A DNA stretch of 64,000 nt, taken from positions 20,461 through 84,460 of the forward strand of contig CALIUM010000008.1 of assembly GCA_938048735.1 (NCBI GenBank). The letters are read 5' to 3'. How positions within the stretch are numbered: the stretch's first letter is position 1; every line of letters starts with the position of its first letter. Source of the stretch: an uncultured archaeon. Its GTDB lineage: Archaea; Thermoproteota; Bathyarchaeia; TCS64. This document shows positions 42,872 to 51,390 of this stretch, piece after piece. The translations under genes were made by a program, and so were the position numbers. The notes beneath the pieces were generated by a model. It made no database searches. It saw nothing but the letters and a program-made list of their open reading frames with translations, and was not told where the DNA came from.

Positions 42872-43555
42872 ATGAGTGGTATCCTGATGAAGGAGGAGAT
42901 CGACGAGTTTATAGAGATGATAGGGGATGAGGGGCTCAGGGGGATGGTCAGGCATCTCCTCCAAGAGCCGGAAATAGAGCTCGCGGGGGAGAGGCTAAGC
43001 CTAGATGAGGCCCCGGCGGGCTCCAAAGTTCACCACCCATACAGCGGCGGACTACTGGAGCATACCCTTGCTGTCGCCAGGCTGGCAAAGACCCTTAGCG
43101 AGATCGTCGAGCAGATCTATGGATGCAAGGTCAATAGAGACCTAGTCCTAGCAGGAGCCCTGCTCCACGACGCCATGAAGCGATATGTATACACTCCAGG
43201 AGAGAAGGGGGGATTCGGGTCGTCCCCTCTCGGGGAGCGGATAGACCATCTAACCCTCCTCGTCGCCGAGATGTATAGGTTGGGATACCCCTTAGACCTC
43301 ATCCACATTGTGGCATCCCACCAAGGGGATGCTAGCCCAATAAGCCCGAGGACCATAGAGGCGCTCATAGTGAGTATTGCAGACTACGCAGACTCAGAAC
43401 TGAACAGGAAGGCTCAGAGGGCCGCTGAGTACCTCCTAGAAAATGCCGGGGAGAGTCTCAAGCCCAGTTCCTCAAAGGAGGCCTTCAGGATCCTGAAGGC
43501 TAAGGCTGAGGAGGGCATTGAGGGAATCCGTAGGCTTCTACACGGAGAAGCCTAA
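42872..43555 (+). CDS. HD-domain phosphohydrolase
   Basis: A 227-residue protein with the HD metal site: His in PYSGGLLEHTLAVARLA, HD in LAGALLHDAMKRY, His in IVASHQGD, and the downstream Asp in SIADYADSE. This resembles the C-terminal HD part of YhaM-like 3'-5' exoribonucleases and other nucleotide phosphohydrolases; the substrate is not readable. It lies just upstream of tRNA-Ser on the same strand. Confidence 0.8.
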   Translation: MSGILMKEEIDEFIEMIGDEGLRGMVRHLLQEPEIELAGERLSLDEAPAGSKVHHPYSGGLLEHTLAVARLAKTLSEIVEQIYGCKVNRDLVLAGALLHDAMKRYVYTPGEKGGFGSSPLGERIDHLTLLVAEMYRLGYPLDLIHIVASHQGDASPISPRTIEALIVSIADYADSELNRKAQRAAEYLLENAGESLKPSSSKEAFRILKAKAEEGIEGIRRLLHGEA

Positions 43556-43583
43556 AAAGGAGGATTTCATCTCTATTTAGAGA

Positions 43584-43668
43584 GCCGCGGTGCCAGAGTG
43601 GTTATTGGGCTGGTCTCGAAAACCAGTGGCCTCGAGCCTCAAGGGTTCAAATCCCTTCCGCGGCGCCA
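43584..43668 (+). tRNA. tRNA-Ser (anticodon CGA)
   Basis: A complete class II tRNA: acceptor GCCGCGG/CCGCGGC, anticodon stem CTGGT/ACCAG around loop CTCGAAA (anticodon CGA), an extra arm of about 15 bases, T-arm AGGGTTCAAATCCCT, discriminator G and an encoded CCA (43666-43668). No intron. Confidence 0.95.
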
Positions 43669-43864
43669 CGAATAAACCCGTGGCATCTCCACCCTTGCCA
43701 GCATATGTGAGGAGATGAGATTGAAAAGATTGAGGATGAAAGGGCAGTCCACTCCACGCCTTCAGGATGGTTCATCAAGGCTCAACACCGACTGTTAAGG
43801 ATGATCCATAGTAGGAAGTGCGGCTGAACAAGCGTAAAGATGCAAGTATATTGCGATGGGGAAC
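43669..43864. other. Non-coding interval after tRNA-Ser
   Basis: Nothing recognised; only short stop-interrupted frames. No duplicated tRNA 3' end was seen that would mark an insertion. Confidence 0.4.
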
Positions 43865-44505
43865 TTAATCCTGTTTTCCCAGAAACTTTCTCACGAGATC
43901 CGATAGAGTGTCCACGGCCCTGGTGAGCTCCCTCCTAGTCTCCAAGGACTCCTTCTGCAGCGTCTCGAGAACCTGGGTCAGCTTGGCTGATATCTCCCCA
44001 TATCTTTCCTCCAAGTCTTAAAGTTCTTATTAGTCTCTCCAGCGAAGCCTCTAAACTCCTGCCTATAGTCCTTAAACTCCTGCCTGTAATTCTCGAACTC
44101 CTGCCTGTAGTCCTTAAACTCTCCTCTGAGGCCCTTCACCTCCCCTATCGTCTCGGCCTGCTTCTCGATCATCCTTCCCCCGTACTCCGCGATCTTGGTA
44201 AGCTGTGTCGCGATTAGGTAGCGGTAGTAGGATTCGGTCTTCATAACCGTGCCCTCGTAATCCTCAACGTAGATCCTCTCGACAACGGCCCTCTCAGGCC
44301 TTCTCCTCATCGCCACCTCTAGGAAGGCCTTGACCTTATTCTCACAATCCTCAGCTAGGACCTCTACGGCCTCCGCCCCATCTATGTATAGGTTCTCCGC
44401 GGAGAATCTCTCCACCTCCAAGGACTCCGCAATCCCGAGCAGGAGAGGACGATAACCGACATCATGCACCTTACCCCCCCCATTATGATCATCCTCTTCC
44501 TCATC
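43865..44505 (-). pseudogene. Acylphosphatase-coiled-coil gene with two frameshifts
   Basis: Three frames read in order give one protein: MRKRMIIMGGGKVHDVGYRP (frame change in a run of eight G at 44475-44482), then an acylphosphatase-like fold with the VGYRP phosphate loop, then the coiled coil with repeated YRQEFKD units, and, after a second frame change near 44020, EERYGEISAKLTQVLETLQK and the C terminus. The acylphosphatase Arg is present. Joining a small hydrolase-type domain to a long coiled coil is unusual. At least one lesion sits in a homopolymer, so sequencing error cannot be excluded. Confidence 0.7.
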
Positions 44506-44639
44506 CTTTCTCCTTTCATCCCAAACCCTCCATAGTGACGAATGGCCTCAGCTATAACGATTCGATCATAACCTTCCGAATTTATAAGCCGCGCGCTAAG
44601 ATGAAACATCAAGCATCTGGTATACCCATGACCCCTATT

Positions 44640-44840
44640 GAAGCCTTCATGGACGAGGCCTTCAGATTTCCCAGTTTTCAACCCTTAGGGTTTCATAATA
44701 CCGAGTTTGGGTTGTGTTAAGCCAGCCCTGGTATGGGGCTCTATGCCTCACCTTAAAATGTTCATGGCTCCGTTATGGTCTGCCTCAGCACCTTTAATAA
44801 ACTTCATTATGAGGTTTGGTTTGGAAATTGTTTTAAGCTG
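44640..44840 (-). pseudogene. 3' remnant of an IS605-type TnpB gene
   Basis: Minus-strand reading gives KGAEADHNGAMNILR-stop-GIEPHTRAGLTQPKLGIMKP, the typical C terminus of archaeal TnpB (the D-HNGAMNI motif holds the third catalytic acid), with an internal stop. It then continues into a sequence that could form a GAAGGCC/GGCTTC hairpin, as at IS605 right ends and their guide-RNA scaffolds. The rest of TnpB and TnpA are missing. The remnant partly overlaps the 5' region of cofE. Confidence 0.65.
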
Positions 44841-44867
44841 GTTCTTGTAGTTTTTCGCGGTGATTAT

Positions 44868-45710
44868 TTGACTGTCAAGATTGAGCTTATTGGTTTGAGT
44901 AGTATCCCGGAGGTTAGAGCGGGTGATGATGTTGGGAGGCTCATTTATGAGGCTGCTAGGAGGGAGGATGTTGGAATTAGAGATGGGGATATTATTGTTG
45001 TCACCCATAAGATTGTTAGCAAGGCTAATGGCCTCATCGTAGATCTAAGCTTGGTTACTCCAAGTGAGCGGGCGAGGGAGATAGGGGAGATAACCGGTAA
45101 GGATCCCAGATTTGTTGAGGTGATCTTGAGTGAGGCTAAGAGGATATTATGTGTTAGGCCCCCATTCATTATCACCGAGACTCATTTTGGACATGTCTGT
45201 CTGAATGCCGGCGTGGATAGGTCTAATGTCGCTGGTAGCGAGGAGATCTGTGCCCTTCTCCCGAAGGATCCGGATGAAGAAGCTAAGAAGATCAGAGAGA
45301 GACTTATTGAACTATGCGGTGTCGAGAAGATCGCTGTTGTTATCAGCGATACCTATAGTAGACCCCATAGATATGCCCAGATAGATATGGCCATAGGGAT
45401 ATCTGGATTGAATCCGGTGGTGAACTATAGGGGGATGACCGATTCTTATGGTTATAGATTGAAGTTCAAGATGCAGGCGGTGGGCGACGAATTTGCATCC
45501 GCGGCTGAGTTAGCCATCGGACAGACTAATGAGCGTATACCCGTGGTTATAATTAGAGGCTATAGTTGGGAGATTGATGAGGAAGCCTCAGCAAAACAGA
45601 TGAGTCTAATAAAGCTGGGATACAAATGTATATTTGAGGGTGTATCCATCATACCCGAGAAGCCAGGAATCTCAAAAAGATCAGATCTGGATGATTGGGG
45701 AAAAACATAA
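44868..45710 (+). CDS. cofE: Coenzyme F420-0:L-glutamate ligase
   Basis: A 280-residue enzyme that adds glutamates to F420-0 with GTP. The N terminus IELIGLSSIPEVRAGDDVG is typical, with ISDTYSRPHRYAQIDMAIGI, GMTDSYGYRLK, ELAIGQTNERIPVVIIRGY and the metal-ligand aspartates expected for the family. GGTGAT (44859-44864), a perfect Shine-Dalgarno, sits four bases before the TTG at 44868, which fixes that start over any upstream one. F420 biosynthesis supports an anaerobic, methanogen-related or Bathyarchaeia-like host. The other F420 genes are not in the window. Confidence 0.93.
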   Translation: MTVKIELIGLSSIPEVRAGDDVGRLIYEAARREDVGIRDGDIIVVTHKIVSKANGLIVDLSLVTPSERAREIGEITGKDPRFVEVILSEAKRILCVRPPFIITETHFGHVCLNAGVDRSNVAGSEEICALLPKDPDEEAKKIRERLIELCGVEKIAVVISDTYSRPHRYAQIDMAIGISGLNPVVNYRGMTDSYGYRLKFKMQAVGDEFASAAELAIGQTNERIPVVIIRGYSWEIDEEASAKQMSLIKLGYKCIFEGVSIIPEKPGISKRSDLDDWGKT

Positions 45711-45735
45711 AGGCACACAAGCTTGTTTCAGTGCA

Positions 45736-46161
45736 TCAGATGTCGAAGACCACTCTAGCTCTCCAGCCTTGTTCTCCCCTCTCTATTCTCATCTCGTGGT
45801 AGGTCACAGCTTTAACGACGATGCCGGATCTATGCCTCTCAGGGTCGAATCTCTCCCCTCGACAGACAGCCTTGAGCTTAAAGGCCTCTAGATTAACTTG
45901 AACATCGATTTCGGAGAAGACGAGGAACTCCACATCGTGGATGTAGAGGAGCTCATTCAAAAAGTCGAAGAGGAGCCCCTCCAGGTCCTCGCTGCACACC
46001 TCGAAAATCTTCGTCTCCTTGGGTTTTATAGCCTCGAGAGGGGTCATGGCGTTGAAGGCGGCTAGGGCGGCGTTTGCGAAGACCTCCTCCAGGGTGGAGC
46101 CGTAGGCCTCTATGGTCAGATCTGCCGGGGGCCCATCATCGGGATATCTGAACCTCGCCAT
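45736..46161 (-). CDS. Archease
   Basis: A 141-residue protein of the archease family: FRYPDDGPPADLTIEAYGST at the N terminus with the metal-ligand Asp, FDFLNELLYIHDVEFLVFSE in the middle and VKAVTYHEMRI near the end. Archease activates the RNA ligase RtcB and broadens its nucleotide use during tRNA splicing. The gene lies four bases after the decayed guaA on the same strand and ends 25 bases from the 3' end of cofE. Start ATG at 46161. Confidence 0.92.
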   Translation of the reverse strand: MARFRYPDDGPPADLTIEAYGSTLEEVFANAALAAFNAMTPLEAIKPKETKIFEVCSEDLEGLLFDFLNELLYIHDVEFLVFSEIDVQVNLEAFKLKAVCRGERFDPERHRSGIVVKAVTYHEMRIERGEQGWRARVVFDI

Positions 46162-46165
46162 GGCG

Positions 46166-47740
46166 TCACTCCCACTCTATTGTGGATGGGGGCTTATGAG
46201 TTATATCGTAGACCACCCTTGCGACCTCCGGGATCTCGTTTGTGATGCGGGTCGAGATCCTCTTGAGGAGTTCCCATTGGGCCTTATGGAACCTCGCCGT
46301 CATCCCATCCACGCTCTCCACTAGGCAGATGGTAAGAACCCAGCTATATGACCCTTTATCCCCTCTCACCCCGGTGCTCATGGTGCCCGTTAGGACGGTG
46401 AAGTACTGCCAGAGGGCTCTCCCGACGCCTGAGGCCTCCCACCTCCTCCGGGAGTATGGAGTCGTCCCTCCTCAATATCTCCAACTTCTCCTCATTTACC
46501 AAGATCCTGACCGCGAGGCCTGGGCCTGGGAAGGGCTGCCTCGAGACGATCTGGTCGGGGAGGCCAAGCCTAGGCCGAGGGTCCTCACCTCATCCTTGTA
46601 GAGGTTCCTCAGGGGCTCTATGACGCCTTTGAACTCCATCTTCAGGGGTGGCCCCCCACATTGTGATGGGTCTTTATCTTATCTGAGTGGCGCCTGAAAC
46701 CTGACTCTATCCTGTCCGGGTAGATGGTCCCTTGGATGAGGTACTCGGCCCCACTCTTTTTAGCCTCCTACTCGAAAACCCTTATGAACTCCTCCCCTAT
46801 GATCCTCCTCTTCTCCTCAGGGTCCACGACCCCCCTGATCCTCTCCAGGAACCTGTCCCGAGCTTTACTACCACGGGGTTGACACCCAGTCCTCTGAAGG
46901 TCTTCTCCACCTCCCTTGACTCCCCTGATCTCATGAAGCCGTTGTCGACGTGGATCGCGACCAGCCTATCTCCAAGGGCTCGTGCTGCTAGGATAGCCGC
47001 TACTCCTGAGTCAACCCCCCGCTCAGGGCTATGACGGCCCTCGAGGAGCCCGCCTCCTCCTTTATCTCCCTAACCGTCCCCTCAGCTAGGTCTGGTGGCC
47101 TCCAGTTTGGCTTGCAACCGCAGACCTCGAAGATATAGTTCCTCAACATCTCCCTACCCCTCTCGGTATGCTCAACCTCTGGGTGCCACTGGAGGCCGTA
47201 GATGGGCTTGGAGATATGTCTGAAGGCGGCCACGGGGCAGGCATTTGTATGAGCTAGAGCCTCAAACCCCTCAGGGAGGCCGAAGACCGTATCGCCGTGG
47301 CTCATCCAGACCCTCTCCACTGGGCCAAGCCTCTTTAGAACCCCGACAGGCTTATCGATGAAGGCCTCGGCTATGCTGTACGCCTTCACCTCGGCCCTGC
47401 GCACATCTCCCCCAAAGAGCTGGGCGAGGAGTTGATGGCCGTAGCAGATGCCCAATATTGGGACATCAAGCCTGAGAAACCCCTCCTCTAGCCTTGGGGA
47501 GGAGGGGTCCAGGACGCTTGAAGGCCCTCCGGAGAGGATTAAACCCCTAATCCTCATCACCTTCGCAATAGCCTGAAGATCTACGAGGCTCGAATCCGGT
47601 GGAATTATCTCCGAGTAGACGTTCATCTCCCTTATCCGGCGGGCTATGAGATGGCAATATTGACCTCCGAAGTCCACCACCACGATCCCGTCAGGCATCT
47701 CATCCAAGAAACCGTTTGAGGCTTTATCGGAGGGAGACAT
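46166..47740 (-). pseudogene. guaA: GMP synthase gene with about six disabling lesions
   Basis: The glutamine amidotransferase domain is intact (47740-47018 region): VVDFGGQYCHLIARRI, LGICYGHQLLAQ with the catalytic Cys, and HPEVEHTERG. The ATP-PPase and dimerisation domains are recognisable but in pieces: [12 protein letters not shown] after a one-base loss in a G-run at 47015-47020, a shift near 46865, an in-frame TAG at 46768-46770, a shift in a G-run at 46652-46657, and shifts near 46564 and 46437. The C terminus THKPPSTIEWE is preserved. GuaA makes GMP from XMP. As read, only the amidotransferase domain could be made. Homopolymer context of two lesions leaves assembly error as an option. 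Confidence 0.8.
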
Positions 47741-47909
47741 ATGATGTCAATTGAGAGACTCGCCTTTATGGATTTTACTGAAGCCTCAAACAGTCTCCAT
47801 GTTGATGGAGGACCTGTTTCGAATGGGGTTCCACCCCTTCATCCCCATTAGAAACATTCAAATGCTCATCTTTCTCTTCATCCTTTGGATATGTTGTGGG
47901 GTTCATTCC

Positions 47910-48329
47910 ATGAGCGGAATCCTCCTTGTTAGGGATGTGATGACCAGAGGGGTCAAGACTGTCCGCCCCGAGGACACGATCCTCGAGGCGGTCTCGAAGA
48001 TGAATAAGTTCCATATAGGCTCCGTCGTGGTCACGAATAATGGTAGGCCCATAGGGATCATAACGGAAAGGGATATCCTAGCGAAGGTGGTCGAGCCATG
48101 CATGGACCCTGCATCCGTGAGGGTTAAGGATGTTATGTCAAAGCCTGTCATAACCATAGAGCCCAACGCGGCGGTGGAGGAGGCGGCCAGGATCATGGCC
48201 AGGGCTAAGATAAAGAAGCTTCCAGTCGTCGAGGGGGGCAGGCTTATAGGCATAGTCACAACCACCGATATAGTGAGGGTCAATCCAACCCAGGTTGGGA
48301 TCCTCGAAGAGCTCCTTAGGGTGAGGTGA
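47910..48329 (+). CDS. CBS-domain pair protein
   Basis: A 139-residue protein with two CBS domains (VRDVMTRGVKTVRPEDTILE and VKDVMSKPVITIEPNAAVEE), each ending in the G-IGI(I/V)T-x-x-DI motif that binds adenosyl ligands. A regulatory adenine-nucleotide sensor without an attached effector domain. The ATG at 47910 is preferred because the family N terminus follows directly; upstream codons form a hydrophobic stretch of no recognised type. The stop overlaps the next gene's GTG. Confidence 0.85.
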   Translation: MSGILLVRDVMTRGVKTVRPEDTILEAVSKMNKFHIGSVVVTNNGRPIGIITERDILAKVVEPCMDPASVRVKDVMSKPVITIEPNAAVEEAARIMARAKIKKLPVVEGGRLIGIVTTTDIVRVNPTQVGILEELLRVR

Positions 48330-48835
48330 AAGCCATGGATTTCCTGGAGTTGGTCAGGAAGAGGAGGAGCATAAGGAAGTACAGGCCTGATCCGGTACCC
48401 CAGGAGCATCTAGAATATGTTCTAGAGGCCGCGAGGCTGGCGCCCAGCTGGGGTAACAGGCAGTGCTGGAGGTTCATCGTTGTGAAGGATCCGTCGAAGA
48501 AGAGGGCGATATCCCAGAGGGACTGGGTGGCGGAGGCCCCCGCCATAATAGTAGGATGTGCAGACCCCAACCTCTCGGGGTCGAGATTCGGCCAGCAGTA
48601 CTACATGCTGGACATGGGCATAGCCATGGAGCACATTATGCTCGCCGCCGCTGAGAAGGGATTAGGGACCTGCTGGATCGGGGGGCAATTCGACGAGGAG
48701 ACCGTGAAGAAGGTTCTAGGGGTGCCACAGGAGATAAGGGTGGTCGCCATGACCCCGATAGGATACCCTGCTGAGGAGCCTACACCGAGGGGGAGGAAGG
48801 AACTCAGGGAGATAGTCAGCTACGATAAATGGTGA
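48326..48835 (+). CDS. Nitroreductase-family FMN oxidoreductase
   Basis: A 169-residue protein with the nitroreductase fold: FLELVRKRRSIRKYRPDPVP at the N terminus (FMN phosphate-binding Arg-Ser), ARLAPSWGNRQCWRFIVVKD and GTCWIGGQFDEE near residue 110, and the VAMTPIGYPAEEP segment. It is the short, ferredoxin- or F420-linked type common in anaerobes; the substrate is unknown. Four-base GTGA overlap with the CBS gene implies coupled expression. Confidence 0.88.
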   Translation: MKAMDFLELVRKRRSIRKYRPDPVPQEHLEYVLEAARLAPSWGNRQCWRFIVVKDPSKKRAISQRDWVAEAPAIIVGCADPNLSGSRFGQQYYMLDMGIAMEHIMLAAAEKGLGTCWIGGQFDEETVKKVLGVPQEIRVVAMTPIGYPAEEPTPRGRKELREIVSYDKW

Positions 48836-49133
48836 ACATATAGAGCTCAAGTGATCGAAGACGACCCAAGAAGCTCCATCTAGATAATTTCCACCAATCT
48901 ATGTAGATTCACATGCTTCAAAAACATTAAAAGATTAGAAGAAAATAAATATAATACCTTTTATGCTTTAAGAAAACAGAAGCGATGATCTCTGATGATC
49001 AGCCACATAATGAATAAATCTGAAGCTCTTGTTTTCAACGCTATCTCTTATCTCTTTCCAAAAACATCTATATTCATAGGCCTGCTTGAGGAATGGTGAG
49101 CCCCTAGACTAAGTCTCAGGAGACCGCTGGAAG
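48836..49133. other. Convergent intergenic region
   Basis: AT-rich; nothing recognised on either strand. Confidence 0.4.
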
Positions 49134-49820
49134 CTACCAAGTCCTTAATCTCCTTCTCAGGGCCGGCCTCTCCCTGGAAAGTTCATCGAATACCTCTCCG
49201 AAGCTTTCATCGGGTTTGAGGATTCTCTTTAGGAAGACGCCGGTTCTTCCCACCCTTTCCCTCCTCTTCAAGGTTCTAACCCTGTCCTTTACCGCCTCGA
49301 CGCTTATTCCCAGCAACTTTGCCACGGCCCCCTCCCTTCCTATGATGGAGGATTCCATGTGGCCTCTAGCCGTAGGCGTTATTAGCATGAGGCGCTTGTC
49401 AACCCCCGGGACCCTAATCCCCTCAGTCAGCTGGGGTATGCTGACCGAACCTGCGAATCCATAGAACTCGAGTTCGATCGGCTTCATCTCCACAAGGGGG
49501 AATGAGTAGCTCCTCCTCTCACCCACGGTTATGTACCCCTTTGCTGCGTAGGATGGGGTTGCCTGGATGATCTCCCTCTTCAGTACCTTGAAACTACACC
49601 TCTCAAGGGCGAACTCTAGGATGGAGGGGGTGGGGAGGCTGGGTATGAATATGTCTATGTCACTACTGGCTGAGACATCCCCCCTGGCGATGCTTCCATA
49701 GGCTAATGCCTCTAAGCCCATCGAGGAGATGGGCCCCATCATTGCCCTAGCCTCCTCTCTCAGGAGTTTGAAGAGGCTCCACCTCCCCTCATCATATACT
49801 ATCTCAACCCCCTCCTCCAT
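49134..49820 (-). CDS. Nucleotidyltransferase-fold protein with HTH-like C terminus
   Basis: A 228-residue protein. AYGSIARGDVSASSDIDIFI (near residues 40-60) carries the GS and D-x-D signature of minimal and related nucleotidyltransferases. The middle (VEMKPIELEFYGFAG) fits the rest of the core, and the C-terminal part (GREGAVAKLLGISVEAVKDR) is a helix-turn-helix-like segment. Possibly a regulatory or tRNA/antibiotic-type transferase; the substrate is unknown. It has no HEPN partner beside it. Confidence 0.78.
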   Translation of the reverse strand: MEEGVEIVYDEGRWSLFKLLREEARAMMGPISSMGLEALAYGSIARGDVSASSDIDIFIPSLPTPSILEFALERCSFKVLKREIIQATPSYAAKGYITVGERRSYSFPLVEMKPIELEFYGFAGSVSIPQLTEGIRVPGVDKRLMLITPTARGHMESSIIGREGAVAKLLGISVEAVKDRVRTLKRRERVGRTGVFLKRILKPDESFGEVFDELSRERPALRRRLRTW

Positions 49821-49953
49821 TAAGGCCCCCCTAGGAACTATATCCTTAATAGTGTAATTTTAGCTATGATTTTTAAAATCTTGAAATCGATATGAATGGA
49901 GTTAATGGAGGCCAAGAGAAACGGTCTATGAAGCCATCCTCACGATCCTCCTC

Positions 49954-50766
49954 ATGACCCTGGGATGGATAGCATTCTATATTTCGGCATATCTCCTGAA
50001 GCTGGATAGATTCGGCTTTGAGGTTCACCCCCTTTACGCCTTTTACAAGTCAACAAGGCTGAACTCCTTCATAGAGCATCTGGGCTGCCTGTGCCCTGGG
50101 CTTTGGAGGGTTCTGGGGAACATAGGTGTCGCTGCCTCCCTGGGCCAGATAATCTTCATGTCCTATCTCCTCTTCATCAACCTCTACAGGTTCTTCTACC
50201 TCCCAGAGAGGGCCTCTCCGGTTATGCCCCTCATTCCGGGGGTCACCATAAGGACCGAGAGCCTCCCCTGGTTCCTCGCCGCCGCGGGGGTCGTCATCCT
50301 CCTCCATGAATTATCCCACGGCATCCAGTGCGTGGTAGAGGAGGTACCCATAAGGTCGTCAGCAATACTGCTAGCAGTGGTCACCTTCGGGGGGGCTGTT
50401 GAGCCCGATGAGGAGGAACTCGAGAAGGCCTCGACAACCTCTAAGGTGAGGATCTTCGCTGCGGGCTCTATGGCCAACCTAGCCACAGGCATAATCCTAA
50501 TAGTGTTCTTCATCCTGTTAGGAGACGCACTCCCTGAGCCGCTCTATATCTTCCTCCAATGGGTCTACTTTCTCTCCATAAACATAGCCCTCGTGAATAT
50601 GCTGCCAATCCATCCACTGGATGGGGGAAGGATCTTCAAGGTCTTCGTATCAACCTGGGGCAGGAGAGGCCCAATAATTGAAAGGGTCACCATGTACAGC
50701 TTCATCGCCCTCATGGCATCTAACCTCATACTAAGCTTCATCAGGTTTGGAATAATCCCCTTATAG
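49954..50766 (+). CDS. Site-2 protease family (M50) membrane peptidase
   Basis: A 270-residue membrane protein with the zinc motif LLHELSHGIQC (near residue 112), a second-domain motif NMLPIHPLDGGRIFK (near residue 217) that supplies the third ligand, and about six helices. S2P enzymes cut membrane-bound anti-sigma or regulator proteins inside the bilayer; the archaeal substrate is unknown. No PDZ domain is present. The ATG at 49954 is the first possible in-frame ATG after a stop. Confidence 0.88.
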   Translation: MTLGWIAFYISAYLLKLDRFGFEVHPLYAFYKSTRLNSFIEHLGCLCPGLWRVLGNIGVAASLGQIIFMSYLLFINLYRFFYLPERASPVMPLIPGVTIRTESLPWFLAAAGVVILLHELSHGIQCVVEEVPIRSSAILLAVVTFGGAVEPDEEELEKASTTSKVRIFAAGSMANLATGIILIVFFILLGDALPEPLYIFLQWVYFLSINIALVNMLPIHPLDGGRIFKVFVSTWGRRGPIIERVTMYSFIALMASNLILSFIRFGIIPL

Positions 50767-50802
50767 GAGAAGAAGGATGCCAAAGAGGGGTTTGTAGGCA
50801 AA

Positions 50803-50812
50803 ATAGATTTAT
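50803..50812 (+). promoter_or_regulatory. Possible TATA box of the structured RNA gene
   Basis: ATAGATTTAT lies 24-33 bases before the first base of the closing helix at 50836, as expected for an archaeal promoter. The match to a consensus TATA box is only moderate. Confidence 0.35.
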
Positions 50813-50835
50813 CCCATTAATCCCCAGTTTCTTAA

Positions 50836-51257
50836 TGCGGCGGCAGGTAGGACCGGGGAGCTAGCCCTACCCTGAACCTCAAATGGGCTCCATGGAGGGG
50901 TCAGTAACCGAAGGTGAGCGGGTTGGATGGGCTGAAAGGCGCTACACCCTCCGATGAGGGTTTGCCCCTTGGGGCTGGCGGTTGTCCTCTAACGCCCTCG
51001 TAGGGGGGCGTTAGAACATTAGCCGGGCGAACCTGGCCAGGACCGGGAGATGGAGTGTATGGGGTGAGCGTGGGGTTTGGGGGGGATTGCCTGAACGCTA
51101 TGCTGGAAGGGAATACTTCAGAAAGGTATTCGCCCTGCCCTCCACCCGAAGGAGCAACCTAAGTCCGGACGCCCAGCGCTCAAGGGTTACAGGCCGGAGG
51201 AGGGCCACGCGGCCCTGCGGCTTAATCGGCCCGCGAGCCCGAGGGGCTGCCGCCGCA
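50836..51257 (+). ncRNA. Large structured non-coding RNA, unassigned
   Basis: A 420-base G+C-rich block without an ORF, closed by an 11-bp perfect helix (TGCGGCGGCAG at 50836-50846 with CTGCCGCCGCA at 51247-51257). Inner hairpins include TCTAACGCCC/GGGCGTTAGA (50988-50997 with 51006-51015), GAATAC/GTATTC (about 51111-51116 with 51126-51131) and GCCC-GAG-GGGC just inside the closing helix. Size and shape suit RNase P or SRP RNA, and CCACCCGAAGGAGCAACC at about 51140 recalls a conserved RNase P region, but I cannot find the universal GGAA-GTC/ACAGAA pair or the SRP GGAAG-AGCA loop. It may be a divergent member or a new class. Confidence 0.6.
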
Positions 51258-51390
51258 GTATTCTAGAATGAGCCGGGGAAGGGTTCAATTCGATGATAGA
51301 GACATCCAAGGATTTGTCTAGGTTCTTCCTTTACTGGTGTATGACGCAGATATATTTTCGGAGACGGATAATTTTTCATCGGTGAGCTCT

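Noticed and set aside
44748..45008. Minus-strand 86-residue ORF as an intact gene
   Set aside because: Its C-terminal part is a TnpB tail and the rest is antisense to cofE.
46768..46770. In-frame TAG in guaA as pyrrolysine recoding
   Set aside because: Several frameshifts accompany it and no pyl genes or recoding structure are visible; decay or error is simpler.
46242..47034. Plus-strand open frames opposite guaA
   Set aside because: They mirror a recognisable, though broken, GMP synthase on the minus strand and have no family resemblance of their own.
50836..51257. RNase P RNA or SRP RNA assignment
   Set aside because: I could not find the universal CR-I/CR-V pair of RNase P nor the conserved SRP helix 8 loop; only isolated similar words. 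Left unassigned rather than named.
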